The position numbers and the translations under genes were made by a program. A stretch of DNA of 64,000 bases from Pseudomonas sp. R76 (GTDB lineage: Bacteria; Pseudomonadota; Gammaproteobacteria; Pseudomonadales; Pseudomonadaceae), in the NCBI RefSeq assembly GCF_009834565.1, contig NZ_CP019428.1, positions 2,418,001-2,482,000 of the forward strand, written 5' to 3'. How positions within the stretch are numbered: the first letter of the stretch is position 1; each line of letters begins with the position of its first letter. Under the pieces are notes generated by a model. The model worked only from the letters and a program-made list of their open reading frames with translations, was not told the origin of the DNA and ran no database searches. Of the stretch, positions 42,139-51,073 are shown piece by piece.

Positions 42139-43251
42139 ATGAGTAATGTTATTGATGGCACGCTGAGCAGTGATGAGTCGCAAGTGTTTTTTGCTGATAA
42201 CAATATGCAGGCTTTCCTTGCTAGGGCGACGGATAGACTTGAGAGTTTATTCGCTCAGAATGAGACAATCGCGAGCGTCGAAGGGAAGAAGGTCCAGAGC
42301 TTTGTCAACGCTGCACTTAATGAAATGATTAACATGCCTGCCGTGTTTGACTCATCTTGCTCTTTCAATATTAAACATATTGGCTCTAGGTTTGTAGAGT
42401 GTCTTCAGGCTGCAGGCTCCAGTAAAAATTACGATGCTGACTCTATGCTTTCATGCTGCTACAGATTTGTAGTGGAGCTTGAACTGAAATCTCCTAATGG
42501 CATGTCGCAGTTTTTAAATATGGCCTGGAACGAATTGTCTGGAATGGATTTTCTAGAATATCCTGATGCTGCTACGCAGGTGAAATGGGCCAGAAATCAT
42601 ATGGCGATAAATATTTTGAGGGAGTACATCCATCACCCGCACATGGCTACTCTAAAAGAACTCCCAGCAGCTATCCGTACTTCAGAGGAGGCGCGCGAGA
42701 AGTCAAATGAAGAAATGTCTATTCGGGAACTACGGGTAAAGGCTCTACAGGAAAAGCTTGCCGGCTACGAGAATGCTTACAATTTTGTAGGGCTTTATCA
42801 AGGCTTTTCAGAACTTAGGAAAAACAAGATTAAAGAGCGAGATTTCGCTTTCAAATTTCTCATCGCGCTTGGTCTGTGTCTTCTATTGGTTCCTCTCCTC
42901 AAGTTTTTCGGTGTGGTTGGGCATGAAACTGACCTAATTAGGGAGTCGCTTTCTATTGCAGCCTTATTTGCGCTTGAACTAATGATAATTTATTTTTTTA
43001 GAATTACTCTTCAGAACTTTCGTTCCATCAAAGCTCAGCTGCTTCAAATAGACTTGAGGATGACTTTGTGTCAATTTATTAACAGTTATGTCGAATTCGC
43101 ATCTGATGCTAGGAAAAGTGATAAAGAACTTCTTAATAAATTTGAGCAAATTATTTTTAGTGGCATCGTGTCAGATGAAAGCGTGATTCCTTCCACATTT
43201 GATGGTTTGGAGCAGGTGGCCAAAATCGTAGATGGATTCAAACCGCGCTAA
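42139..43251 (+). CDS. Membrane protein of unknown function with two helices
   Basis: A 370-residue, low-GC gene with GGAG before the ATG. Residues 1-230 are soluble and helical with a coiled-coil stretch around residues 180-225 (EEAREKSNEEMSIRELRVKA). Two membrane helices lie near residues 236-258 (FKFLIALGLCLLLVPLLKFF) and 268-290 (SIAALFALELMIIYFFRI). The last 80 residues are again soluble, so both ends should face the cytoplasm. Not recognised. Same strand and composition as the HEPN-like gene; they could form one system. Confidence 0.7.
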   Translation: MSNVIDGTLSSDESQVFFADNNMQAFLARATDRLESLFAQNETIASVEGKKVQSFVNAALNEMINMPAVFDSSCSFNIKHIGSRFVECLQAAGSSKNYDADSMLSCCYRFVVELELKSPNGMSQFLNMAWNELSGMDFLEYPDAATQVKWARNHMAINILREYIHHPHMATLKELPAAIRTSEEAREKSNEEMSIRELRVKALQEKLAGYENAYNFVGLYQGFSELRKNKIKERDFAFKFLIALGLCLLLVPLLKFFGVVGHETDLIRESLSIAALFALELMIIYFFRITLQNFRSIKAQLLQIDLRMTLCQFINSYVEFASDARKSDKELLNKFEQIIFSGIVSDESVIPSTFDGLEQVAKIVDGFKPR

Positions 43252-43395
43252 CCACCTGCTAAGCTGATTTGTTGAAAAGCGGTAACTGTTATCGCCCTGG
43301 GAAAATTGGGCGATGGCGGCCATGAGCGCAAAGTCCAATGTACTGGCTATACGGCTGATATGAGAAAAGGTTGTGCGCCTGCTGAGCCTTTTCGA
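43252..43395. other. Short gap, nothing recognised
   Basis: Between the convergent membrane-protein gene and the small minus-strand gene; no gene or clear terminator is visible. Confidence 0.4.
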
Positions 43396-43551
43396 TTAAG
43401 AGTTGAATGCATAAGACTGGGAAGGGCTCAACTTGATCGTAGAGCTGGCGATCTTCTGAGCTGACTTGCCTGCACGGAAGTAGGCGTCGAGCAGCTGGTT
43501 CAAATTGTAGATAATCGAATCTCGCGAGTTGGGTATTGGCACGTCAATCAT
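43396..43551 (-). CDS. Small island protein, unknown
   Basis: A 51-residue frame starting MIDVPIPNSRDSIIYNLNQL and ending SPSQSYAFNS. Its ATG overlaps the stop of the upstream membrane-protein frame by ATGA, which supports a two-gene unit. No family recognised. Confidence 0.55.
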   Translation of the reverse strand: MIDVPIPNSRDSIIYNLNQLLDAYFRAGKSAQKIASSTIKLSPSQSYAFNS

Positions 43552-43910
43552 GGCTGCGCACCGTAGTAGGCGAACAGCACCAGCATTGCCGCGAAGCCAG
43601 CCGTCCAGCGCGCTATGCGCCACCCGAAACGCTTCGACGTGGCCTTGGCCGCATCGAAGAAGTCGGCGTTGCGCTTGAGGTGATTGGCATACTGGCAGGC
43701 GCCGTCGTGGCCAGTGCGTGCACCGCGAGATACACCGCTGGAGCGCTCCACCACATCGAACAGGTTCTTGCCGATCGGCACCACGTTGAAACGCGGTACC
43801 TTCACAGGTTCTTCGCGACCGATCATCACGTACATCTCCGAAGTGGAAAGCTGAACACGGTCTCGCAGGGCCCGCAGAACGGCTTAGTTTTTTTGGATGG
43901 GTTGGTTCAT
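43548..43910 (-). pseudogene. Small membrane protein gene with a stop at codon 9
   Basis: From ATG 43910, preceded by AAGGAGT, the frame reads MNQPIQKN, TAA, then AVLRALRDRVQLSTSEMYVM and on through VPIGKNLFDVVERSSGVSRG to a C-terminal membrane helix (WTAGFAAMLVLFAYYG). The premature TAA is at 43884-43886. Restart at MYVM (43835) would give a 95-residue protein. Family unknown, probably a mobile-element gene. Confidence 0.6.
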
Positions 43911-43976
43911 GCCGACTCCTTGGTTGTGGTTGCGTATATTTGCTTTGAATTAGGCGGTGAGGCTTGGGCGTTCCGC

Positions 43977-44399
43977 TTAGCGCAACACACGCACTTGGGC
44001 AGTGCGACGTTCCGGAATCCGGCGGTCACGTCGCATTGCGTCGTCGCCGATGATTGCGTGCATTGCAATCATCGCGGCCAGCGCAAAGCACACCGGTGAG
44101 ATGATCTGGCGGCGCATCTCCTCGGCAACGGCAGCAGTCTGGCGGGTTACGCCAAGCTTGAACATTGCGCATGAAAGGCGCTTTGCCACGGTGCAGGCTG
44201 CAACTTCGAATCGACGGGCTATTTCTTTGGCTGTCATGCCCTGGGCGGTGCCCAGTAGATACTGCAATTCCTTCTGCGCGAGGCCGCGTCCGAGGTGACC
44301 CTTCCATGCGCCGCTGATGATTTCGTACATCGCTTTGACTCCCGGTTGTTTTCCGAAAGCGCCCGATACAGACGCTGATGTGAAATCTTCTGGCGTCAT
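43977..44399 (-). CDS. LuxR-type HTH regulator of the island
   Basis: A 140-residue protein whose middle (KELQYLLGTAQGMTAKEIARRFEVAACTVAKRLSCAMFKLGVT) is a GerE/LuxR helix-turn-helix, followed by a hydrophobic stretch (ISPVCFALAAMIAMHAIIG) and an arginine-rich tail. No receiver domain is present. It is transcribed away from the integrase remnant and may have controlled island genes. Confidence 0.72.
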   Translation of the reverse strand: MTPEDFTSASVSGAFGKQPGVKAMYEIISGAWKGHLGRGLAQKELQYLLGTAQGMTAKEIARRFEVAACTVAKRLSCAMFKLGVTRQTAAVAEEMRRQIISPVCFALAAMIAMHAIIGDDAMRRDRRIPERRTAQVRVLR

Positions 44400-44401
44400 C
44401 T

Positions 44402-45270
44402 GCCAGCTTCCCGCTCACCGACGTGAATGCTCAAACCCTGGACAAGTTGCTGATGTGGCCGGCCCAAGAGGAGCTGTCGCTGTCGTACGTTCAGCAGCTG
44501 TTCCGCCTCGTCGCCATGGCCTTCCGCCAGGCGCGCAAACTGGACCTGATCCCATTCAACCCTATGGTCGAGTTCAGTTACTTCACCACGGCACGCATTT
44601 AGCCCAAGCCCGCCCGCCTGCGCGATGTGCAGTTGCCCGAACTGGTGGCGCTGCTGGCTGAGCGTTTCGACGACGCGCCAGGTGACGCCATGTTGGCCTT
44701 GATGATGCTGTGCCACGGTACGCGGATCGGAGAGAACCGGCAGTCGTGCTGGTCAGACATCATGCTGTCGGAGTGTGAGTGGTTTCTGCGCGCCGAAAAC
44801 ACCAAGACCAAGATTGAGCTGCGAGTGCCGCTGGCTGATCAAGCGTGTGCACTGCTGCGCCGATACCGTGACCGCCAAACCGTGTAGGGATACGACGGGC
44901 CTTTCTGTTCCCGTCATGCCGTGGCAAGCCGCTGAGCGATATCCAAGCCAGCGTTGTTTACACTCGGTTAGGGCAGGGCGCATGGACCAGTCACTACCTG
45001 CGCAAGGTGGCGCGCACTGCCTGGACTGACATCGACGTTGACGGCCAAATCGGCGAGATGCTGCTGAACCATTAACCGGGCAAGATCGCCTCGTACATCA
45101 ACACCCAGGCCAAAGAGCAACGCCGCCTGGCATTGGTGAGGTGGCACGACTGGTTAGATGCGTGTGGCTTCAAGCCGATTCACGCGCAGACAGTCATTAG
45201 ATATGAAGTTTCGCAAAACTTCGTAGACGTCTTGAATGGGGGCGTGCGAGCCAGAACCACAATTTTTTAG
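44402..45270 (+). pseudogene. Decayed tyrosine recombinase (integrase)
   Basis: The frame from about 44405 reads SLSYVQQLFRLVAMAFRQAR (core-binding domain), stop TAG at 44600, then LPELVALLAERFDDAPGDAM and CHGTRIGE with the first catalytic arginine, stop TAG at 44885. A frameshift near 44900 leads to FPSCRGKPLSDIQASVVYTR, SHYLRKVARTAW with the His-x-x-Arg pair, stop TAA at 45073, then ASYINTQAKEQRR with the nucleophilic tyrosine. The N-terminus is missing. At least four lesions, so it is inactive. Confidence 0.85.
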
Positions 45271-45285
45271 GGGCGAGGTTTGAAA

Positions 45286-45489
45286 ATGATCAAAGAAGAA
45301 CATGGCCCGACTTTTATGTGGCGCCTAATACCGATGACCGAGTGCCCATCCTGCTGCGGTGCCTGACTTATCAGAGGCGCGTTTCATTGGCCCGAATGTA
45401 TCAGCTGTCATTCGTCCGGCTTCGTTTGCACCTTTGTTAATCCAGGAGTTGGTCATTCAGCTTGGCCTTATGGTCCGCCGGATGCGTGA
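45286..45489 (+). pseudogene. Zinc-ribbon-like small gene with an in-frame stop
   Basis: From ATG 45286 the frame reads MIKEEHGPTFMWRLIPMTEC then PSCCGA, TGA, then LIRGAFHWPECISCHSSGFV C and on to TGA 45487. The C-x2-C pairs on both sides of the stop look like one zinc ribbon of the sort that follows phage-like integrases. One base change breaks it. Confidence 0.55.
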
Positions 45490-46110
45490 CAACGTGAGCA
45501 ACTCGCCAGCTGGTAGCGGGGCTCAGGATCGATAAATCGTAAACAACCGTCGCAGGGCCAGCGGCACCAACTATACAGGTGATTGAGCCGTGGCCAGAAC
45601 ACCTAATTTCAAAGGGCGCACCTCTGAAGACCTTCTAGAGCATTAGGGCCACTGAGTTGTCCTGGGCTCTGACGTATCTTGCTGTACGTCTCATGAGAAC
45701 ACGTTGTTGTCGACGATGATCACCGACGACGCTCTCTTTATTGACGGTCTGATGGGGCGCCTTGTCAAACGCTATCCCGAATGCGGCTAAGACTTCATGA
45801 AGTGTTACACAAGTCGCGATACGTCGCTGATGGACGTCGGGAGTAGGATGGACTTCGGCGAAGAGAAAACACACGGTCTATGGAAGGCCGGAATTGGTTG
45901 GATAAGGGAGCCTTGGATATCCATCGTCAAGCTGCTTGACAGACCCTCCCCCATGTATGCATTTCTTGTTGGTTTGCGGTTTTTCCGCGAACAAATCCCG
46001 ACTCTAGAGTAGGAGTTTTTGCTGTGAGTCATCTTTTATTTCTAATCTTGTCCTATCATCTAGCCCAGCTTCCATTCTGGAGCTTTTAAAACTTTGTGCC
46101 GAGGACTGAT
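45490..46110. other. Degraded island DNA without an intact gene
   Basis: About 620 bp. Short frames such as ITDDALFIDGLMGRLVKRYP around 45720-45790 read like protein but are bounded by stops (TAG, TAA) and lack starts. I take this as remnants of former island genes. Confidence 0.45.
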
Positions 46111-46674
46111 ATGGAATTTTCGAATCAGCAAAAACTAATTATTACCCTATTAACGGACCTTCATACGCATCTTGAAGTTGAAAGCGATATCGACCCGGAT
46201 TTCGTGCAGCGAATGGTTGCGGGTGGGCACGGATGGGCGTTGGGATGGAAATACCCGGGATTGTTTGAAGATCTAGGCGATGACCCTGAGGGTGTTAAGT
46301 ACGTTGCTGACGTTTTAGAGATGTGGTCTGTACTGGAGGAGTCATTTAAGGCTCTTGACGAACAAGAACTCAAAGCACTCCAAGATGCTTGTGATGTTTT
46401 TGGTAAGGACGTGAAGTTCCGGGGCTTTGATGGAAATAACGAACATCGCTATATTTCTATTGCTCGCGTTTTTATTGAGGATTTGGATCGCTGGTCAGAG
46501 TTGTCCGGTCGAGACTTGAACGCTCACATGCATACTACCGATGGCTATCGCCGCATGCTTGAAGTTTTTGACGACGTTCAGTCGAACAAGATGAACAATC
46601 ACGACTATGGATTGTTTGGGATTGAGGCGCTGGCTAAGGTTCTAAATGCCCAGCGTCACCCGTCGAACGCATAA
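46111..46674 (+). CDS. YfbU family protein
   Basis: A 187-residue protein of the YfbU (UPF0304) family: MEFSNQQKLIITLLTDL at the start, VADVLEMWSVLEESFKAL in the middle and VKFRGFDGNNEHRYISIARV, which lines up with [20 protein letters not shown] of E. coli YfbU, then TDGYRRMLEVFDDV. Biochemical role unknown. GAGGA lies before ATG 46111. It is the last intact gene of the island and is followed by a strong terminator. Confidence 0.85.
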   Translation: MEFSNQQKLIITLLTDLHTHLEVESDIDPDFVQRMVAGGHGWALGWKYPGLFEDLGDDPEGVKYVADVLEMWSVLEESFKALDEQELKALQDACDVFGKDVKFRGFDGNNEHRYISIARVFIEDLDRWSELSGRDLNAHMHTTDGYRRMLEVFDDVQSNKMNNHDYGLFGIEALAKVLNAQRHPSNA

Positions 46675-46694
46675 TTTAGTTTACTGATCATAGG

Positions 46695-46720
46695 AGCCCC
46701 GCCATCGTGCGGGGCTTTTT
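46695..46720 (+). terminator. Rho-independent terminator after the YfbU family gene
   Basis: Stem AGCCCCGC / GCGGGGCT with a 6-base loop and a T run, 20 bp after the stop. Confidence 0.88.
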
Positions 46721-47086
46721 CGTTTTCGGCTTCACCACGCCCATCGCCCCGAGTTGGGAGTGCTGCTGGAGTGTGTACGCCTTGTCCTTAGGCTTGGCCT
46801 ATCTGACTGCTGTGTCCGTAAGTGCCACTAGCATATCCTCTCAAAACCATTTTCGATGTACCGGGCAGTGTACTAACTAAATGGTATTAGGAAGGTATTG
46901 AATGGTACGCGGTGATACTCAAGTGCTTAAGTTTTAGAGGGGTTTTGGAGGGTTCTGAAGCGGAAGGTTTTTCGGCGAGAGGCTACCGTGGAATCTTTGG
47001 AAATTTCCACAGTATTTTCAGCTCGGTCAGGTATCTGGCAGGCGGCGAGTTTAACAGCTTGATCCCTCGCCGCGCATACCGCTGGG
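46721..47086. other. Gap at the right end of the island, no gene
   Basis: No gene recognised. It holds a 12 bp perfect palindrome TGGAAATTTCCA at 46998-47009. The right border of the island should lie here, but I could not find a convincing long direct repeat of the left border or a tRNA end. Confidence 0.4.
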
Positions 47087-48166
47087 TCATAGCGCTTGCA
47101 AGTGCTCGCCCAACTTGCCGTTGTCCGCCAGGTCCAGGAACGCATCGCCCAGCCGCTGGCTCTCGCTCATCGCGGTCTGCCAGTATTTGTTGCGGCTCGG
47201 GTCATCGCCCATGAAGCGTTTGAAGTCGCTGCGGTCCGGCAATTTGCCGTGGGGCAGGCGGGCCAGGTAGTCCTTGGACGGGGCCAGCAGCAACACGTCC
47301 TGCAAGCCCTGCTGATTACTGCGCCGCCACGGCAGGCCTTTGTCGAACCAGCCGGGGATGACCCGGTCGGTGAAGTGCGGGTACAGCACGATGTCGTCGC
47401 CGTGGTAGGGCAGGTCGAGGTGGTAGTCCAGCAGGCCGCCGTCGCGGTAGGTGCCAGTGCCTGCGCCGGGCAGGTCGCGCACGCCTTGCATCACCATGGG
47501 GATAGAGCCGGACGCCAGCAGCGCCTGGCGCAGGTTGCCCAGCTCCAGGTTCACAAAGCGCGAGGGGAAATCCTGCAGCGGATGCAGCGGCGGCGCCTGG
47601 CGCGGGTCGTGGATGATCAGCCGTTCGAAGTGTCGCGACAGCCGTGCGCGGCCGCGCAGGTTATCGGCAATCACCGATGACAGGCCCAGCCCGAGCCGAC
47701 CGCGGTGGTCATCGGCGAGCAGGCCGTGGCTTTTGACCACCATGATGTTCAAGCGATAGTCGGGGTTGTCCAACACCCGCGCATCACGGCCCGCGAGCAA
47801 GTCATCGAGCATGCGCTGGCAACTGCGGCTGACCTCGGCCATGGTCACGCCCTTGGCAAAGCTTTGTTCGTTGTACAGGCGGCCAAGGTCGAGCAGGCCT
47901 TGCACCGGGTCGGGCAGGCAGGCACTGGCAAACCGCCAGGAACCGATGGAGGCGCCGATCAGTGCGCGTTCGCGCGGCGCGCGCGGCATCCAGTCGCCGA
48001 AGAGTGCCAGGTCCAGGCCCTGAATGCCCAGCGCCTTGGGGCCACCGGCCGCGCCGGGGAGGGTGCCGACATCCGCAGGCTTGAGGCCCTGTTCGCGAAT
48101 GCGTGCGAAGGCGCGTTTACCGGCCTTGAGCGTCAAGGCGGGAAACTTGATGTGGATGGCTGTCAT
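47087..48166 (-). CDS. Patatin-like phospholipase
   Basis: A 359-residue patatin-fold hydrolase: glycine-rich PGAAGGPKALGIQGLD (oxyanion hole), nucleophile elbow GASIGSW with serine near residue 73, and the catalytic aspartate in YRDGGLLDYH near residue 240. No signal peptide, so it acts in the cytoplasm on membrane or storage lipids, or is exported by another route. It is a monocistronic gene outside the island. Confidence 0.88.
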   Translation of the reverse strand: MTAIHIKFPALTLKAGKRAFARIREQGLKPADVGTLPGAAGGPKALGIQGLDLALFGDWMPRAPRERALIGASIGSWRFASACLPDPVQGLLDLGRLYNEQSFAKGVTMAEVSRSCQRMLDDLLAGRDARVLDNPDYRLNIMVVKSHGLLADDHRGRLGLGLSSVIADNLRGRARLSRHFERLIIHDPRQAPPLHPLQDFPSRFVNLELGNLRQALLASGSIPMVMQGVRDLPGAGTGTYRDGGLLDYHLDLPYHGDDIVLYPHFTDRVIPGWFDKGLPWRRSNQQGLQDVLLLAPSKDYLARLPHGKLPDRSDFKRFMGDDPSRNKYWQTAMSESQRLGDAFLDLADNGKLGEHLQAL

Positions 48167-48254
48167 ACCAGTCTCTGTTGAAGCGAGCAGGGCAGTATAG
48201 AAAAACTCGCGGATGATGGGGAAAGATGCCGATTGAAAAATGCCATGGTGGCAA

Positions 48255-48272
48255 TTCAGTTTCAGTTAAGTT
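48255..48272 (+). promoter_or_regulatory. Possible response-regulator direct repeat before the PepSY/two-component operon
   Basis: TTCAGTTTCAGTTAAGTT contains tandem TTCAGTT units, 54 bp before the first ATG. OmpR-family regulators bind such direct repeats, so autoregulation is a guess. Confidence 0.25.
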
Positions 48273-48325
48273 GCAGTGCGTACGGTGGCCTGCGTAGGAA
48301 AAACATCCTGAAACGGAGACTTATC

Positions 48326-48628
48326 ATGAAGCGCCTCACAGCGCTGGTCGCCGCCGGTATCATCGCCTCCACGGCGGCACAGGCCCGAGCAGTGGACCCC
48401 GACAAACCGCTGAAATTGCCTGGCACTGTTACAATTGTCGCCTTTGATCAGCTGGAGGCCGCGGCCCTGGCGCTGCACCCAGGTTCGAGCCTGCTGGACA
48501 CCGACTTGGACGAGGCCTACGGCAAGTACATTTATCAAGTAGAACTGGAAGATGCCAATGGCATCGAGTGGGAAGTCGAATTGGACGCGCTCACCGGGCA
48601 CGTACTCAAGAATCATCAGGATACGTAA
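48326..48628 (+). CDS. PepSY domain periplasmic protein
   Basis: A 100-residue protein with a signal peptide (KRLTALVAAGIIASTAAQARA) and one PepSY domain (FDQLEAAALALHPGSSLLDT … YQVELEDANGIEWEVELDALTG). GGAGA precedes the ATG; an in-frame extension upstream is not needed. Its stop overlaps the next gene (TAATG), the first step of a four-gene operon. PepSY proteins of this kind often modulate the neighbouring sensor kinase; that is inference here. Confidence 0.85.
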   Translation: MKRLTALVAAGIIASTAAQARAVDPDKPLKLPGTVTIVAFDQLEAAALALHPGSSLLDTDLDEAYGKYIYQVELEDANGIEWEVELDALTGHVLKNHQDT

Positions 48629-48942
48629 TGAAGGTATATCGACGCGCCAGCGGTTGGAGGGTGCTGGTGCTCCTGGCTTTTTGTTCCAGCCTGTCCGCCC
48701 GCGACCTCAACCAGGATGAAGCCTTGGCACTGCGCCAGCAGGGCGTGATCCTGCCGCTGGAGCAACTGCTGCTACAGGCCATGGCGCGCCACCCTGGCTC
48801 GCGGCTGCTGGAAGCTGAACTTGAGAAAAAGCACGGCCGATATGAGTATGAGGTGGAGTTGGTGACCACCGAGGGCGTAGTGCGCGAGATCAAGCTGGAT
48901 GCAACCACGGGTGTGTTGCTCAAAGATGAGGAGGACGACTGA
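48628..48942 (+). CDS. Second PepSY domain protein
   Basis: A 104-residue exported protein with an N-terminal signal ([15 protein letters not shown]). The PepSY domain ([20 protein letters not shown] … [22 protein letters not shown]) is clearly paralogous to the one just upstream. It shares the HPGS..L motif and the ending TG.VLK. Overlaps both neighbours by one base. Probably arose by tandem duplication. Confidence 0.84.
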   Translation: MKVYRRASGWRVLVLLAFCSSLSARDLNQDEALALRQQGVILPLEQLLLQAMARHPGSRLLEAELEKKHGRYEYEVELVTTEGVVREIKLDATTGVLLKDEEDD

Positions 48943-49610
48943 TGCGCCTGCTTCTGGTGGAAGACAACGTTCCCCTGGCCGATGAACTGCTGGCCGGCCT
49001 GCAGCGCCAGGGCTACGCCGTCGACTGGCTGGCCGATGGTCGCGATGCTGCGTATCAAGGCCGCTGCGAACCCTATGACCTGATCATCCTCGACCTCGGT
49101 TTGCCCGGCCTGCCGGGGTTGGAGGTGTTGGCCCAATGGCGCGCGGCCGCCCTGGTCACGCCGGTGCTGGTGCTCACCGCCCGCGACTCCTGGGCCGAGC
49201 GTATCGAAGGGCTCAAGGCCGGCGCGGACGATTACCTGAGCAAACCCTTTCATCCGGAAGAACTGCACCTGCGCATCCAGGCGTTGTTGCGCCGCTCCCA
49301 CGGCCACGCCAACCAACCCACCTTGCAAGCTGCCGGGCTGCACCTGGATGAAGGCCGCCAGTGCGTGCTGCGTGATGGCGAAGAGATCCAGCTGACCGCC
49401 GCCGAATTCCGTCTGCTGCGCTACTTCATGCTGCACCCGGAACAAATCCTGTCGAAAAGCCACCTCGCCGAGCATCTGTATGACGGCGAGACCGAGCGTG
49501 ACTCCAACGTGCTCGAAGTGCACGTCAACCACCTGCGCCGCAAGCTCGGCCGCAGTGTGATTGAGACCCGGCGCGGCCAGGGTTACCGGTTTGGCGCCGG
49601 GCCTGCATGA
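48942..49610 (+). CDS. OmpR-family response regulator
   Basis: A 222-residue regulator: receiver domain [20 protein letters not shown] with phosphoacceptor aspartate 51 in [10 protein letters not shown] and the conserved lysine in [11 protein letters not shown], then a winged-helix domain ([35 protein letters not shown]). It resembles QseB/PmrA types. It overlaps the kinase gene by ATGA. Targets unknown. Confidence 0.92.
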   Translation: MRLLLVEDNVPLADELLAGLQRQGYAVDWLADGRDAAYQGRCEPYDLIILDLGLPGLPGLEVLAQWRAAALVTPVLVLTARDSWAERIEGLKAGADDYLSKPFHPEELHLRIQALLRRSHGHANQPTLQAAGLHLDEGRQCVLRDGEEIQLTAAEFRLLRYFMLHPEQILSKSHLAEHLYDGETERDSNVLEVHVNHLRRKLGRSVIETRRGQGYRFGAGPA

Positions 49611-50926
49611 GGTCCATTCAGCGGCGCCTGAGCCTGGGCCTGATCAGCGTGATGGTGATCGTTGGCCTGGTGCTGGCGCAAACCAGCTTGTGGCTGTTCG
49701 AGGCCGGTTTGCAGCGCTACCTGGAAGCCGGGCTGCGCAACGACGCCGAGAACCTGCTGGTGGCGCTGGTGCGTGGGCCGAACGGTGTGCAGCTGGACGA
49801 GCAGCGCCTGTCACCGGCCTATCAGCGGCCGTTTTCCGGGCATTATTTTCGCATCGATTTTGCCGATATTCATTGGCGTTCCCGCTCGCTGTGGGACCAG
49901 GAACTACCGCGCCTGCCCGAGGCCGGGCTCAAGGGCAACCTGCAACTGGGCCCGGAAGGCCAGCAACTGCTGGTGTTGCGCGCGGACTACAAGCGCTTTG
50001 GCCAGTCGATTTCCATCAGCGTGGCTCAGGACTACACGCCGGTGCGGGAAAGTTTCCGTTTGATGCGTCAGATCGGTCTGGTGATGGGGCTTGCGGCCCT
50101 GCTGCTGGTGCTGATCCTGCAACGGGTTACCGTGCGCCGTGCCTTGCGCCCACTGGAAACCGCGCGCAATCAGATCGCCCAACTACAACAGGGCCAACGC
50201 TCGCAACTCGACACCCAGGTGCCGCTTGAACTGGAGCCGCTGGTGGCGCAGATCAACCACTTGCTGGCCCACACCGAAGACAGCCTCAAGCGCTCGCGCA
50301 ACGCGTTGGGCAACCTGGGGCATGCGTTGAAAACCCCGTTGGCCGTGCTGTTGAGCGTGGCGTCCAGTGAGCAGCTCAAGGCCCATCCTGAACTGGGCAA
50401 ACTGTTGCGCGAGCAGTTGGAACAGGTGCAACAACGCCTTAATCGCGAACTCAACCGTGCGCGCCTTGCCGGCGAAACCTTGCCGGGTGCTTTGTTTGAT
50501 TGCGAAAAAGAGCTGCCCGGGCTGTTGGCCACGCTGAACATGATCCACGGCGAACACCTGGACCTGAGCTACCACGTCACGCCCGGCCTGCAATTACCCT
50601 GGGACCGCGAAGACCTGCTGGAGCTGTTGGGCAACCTGCTGGACAACGCCTGCAAATGGGCGGATGCCGAAATCCGTTTGAGCGTCAGTGAAGCGCCGCA
50701 CAGTTACCTGTTGGCCATTGAAGACGACGGCCCGGGCATTCCGCAAAGCCAGCGCGACCAGGTGTTCAGCCGTGGTACGCGCCTGGATGAACAGATCGAC
50801 GGCCATGGCCTGGGGCTGGGGATTGTGCGCGATATCGTCGAGGTGTGGGGCGGGGTATTGCTGCTGCAGGAAAGTGAGCTGGGTGGCTTGAAGGTGCTGA
50901 TCGAATTGCCCAAGCGCCAGGCCTGA
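49607..50926 (+). CDS. Sensor histidine kinase
   Basis: A 439-residue inner-membrane kinase: helix near residues 10-30, periplasmic domain ~31-160 ([20 protein letters not shown]), second helix ~160-180 ([19 protein letters not shown]). A HAMP-like linker, the H-box [18 protein letters not shown]-box [11 protein letters not shown] and G-boxes [10 protein letters not shown] and [10 protein letters not shown] follow. It pairs with the regulator just upstream; the two PepSY proteins probably act on its periplasmic side. Signal unknown. Confidence 0.92.
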   Translation: MRSIQRRLSLGLISVMVIVGLVLAQTSLWLFEAGLQRYLEAGLRNDAENLLVALVRGPNGVQLDEQRLSPAYQRPFSGHYFRIDFADIHWRSRSLWDQELPRLPEAGLKGNLQLGPEGQQLLVLRADYKRFGQSISISVAQDYTPVRESFRLMRQIGLVMGLAALLLVLILQRVTVRRALRPLETARNQIAQLQQGQRSQLDTQVPLELEPLVAQINHLLAHTEDSLKRSRNALGNLGHALKTPLAVLLSVASSEQLKAHPELGKLLREQLEQVQQRLNRELNRARLAGETLPGALFDCEKELPGLLATLNMIHGEHLDLSYHVTPGLQLPWDREDLLELLGNLLDNACKWADAEIRLSVSEAPHSYLLAIEDDGPGIPQSQRDQVFSRGTRLDEQIDGHGLGLGIVRDIVEVWGGVLLLQESELGGLKVLIELPKRQA

Positions 50927-50945
50927 TACACCACAAAATAAAAAA

Positions 50946-51050
50946 TGTGGGAGCGGGCTTGTGTGGGAGCTGGCTCGCCTGCGATAGCGTCACCTCGGTG
51001 TCACTGATACACCGAGGTGATGCTATCGCGGGCAAGCCCGGCTCCCACAC
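50946..51050. repeat. REP inverted pair
   Basis: Inverted REP copies (TGTGGGAGCTGGCTCGCCTGC and GCGGGCAAGCCCGGCTCCCACA types) with an inner stem CACCTCGGTGT/ACACCGAGGTG. A further partial copy GTGGGAGCGGGCTTG stands at 50947. It lies between convergent transcription units and may act as a terminator. Confidence 0.85.
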
Positions 51051-51073
51051 TAGCTATTCACCCTCTTGACGAT

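Noticed and set aside
46998..47009. TGGAAATTTCCA palindrome as a regulatory site
   Set aside because: No gene start is placed to use it and 12 bp palindromes of this base composition arise by chance.
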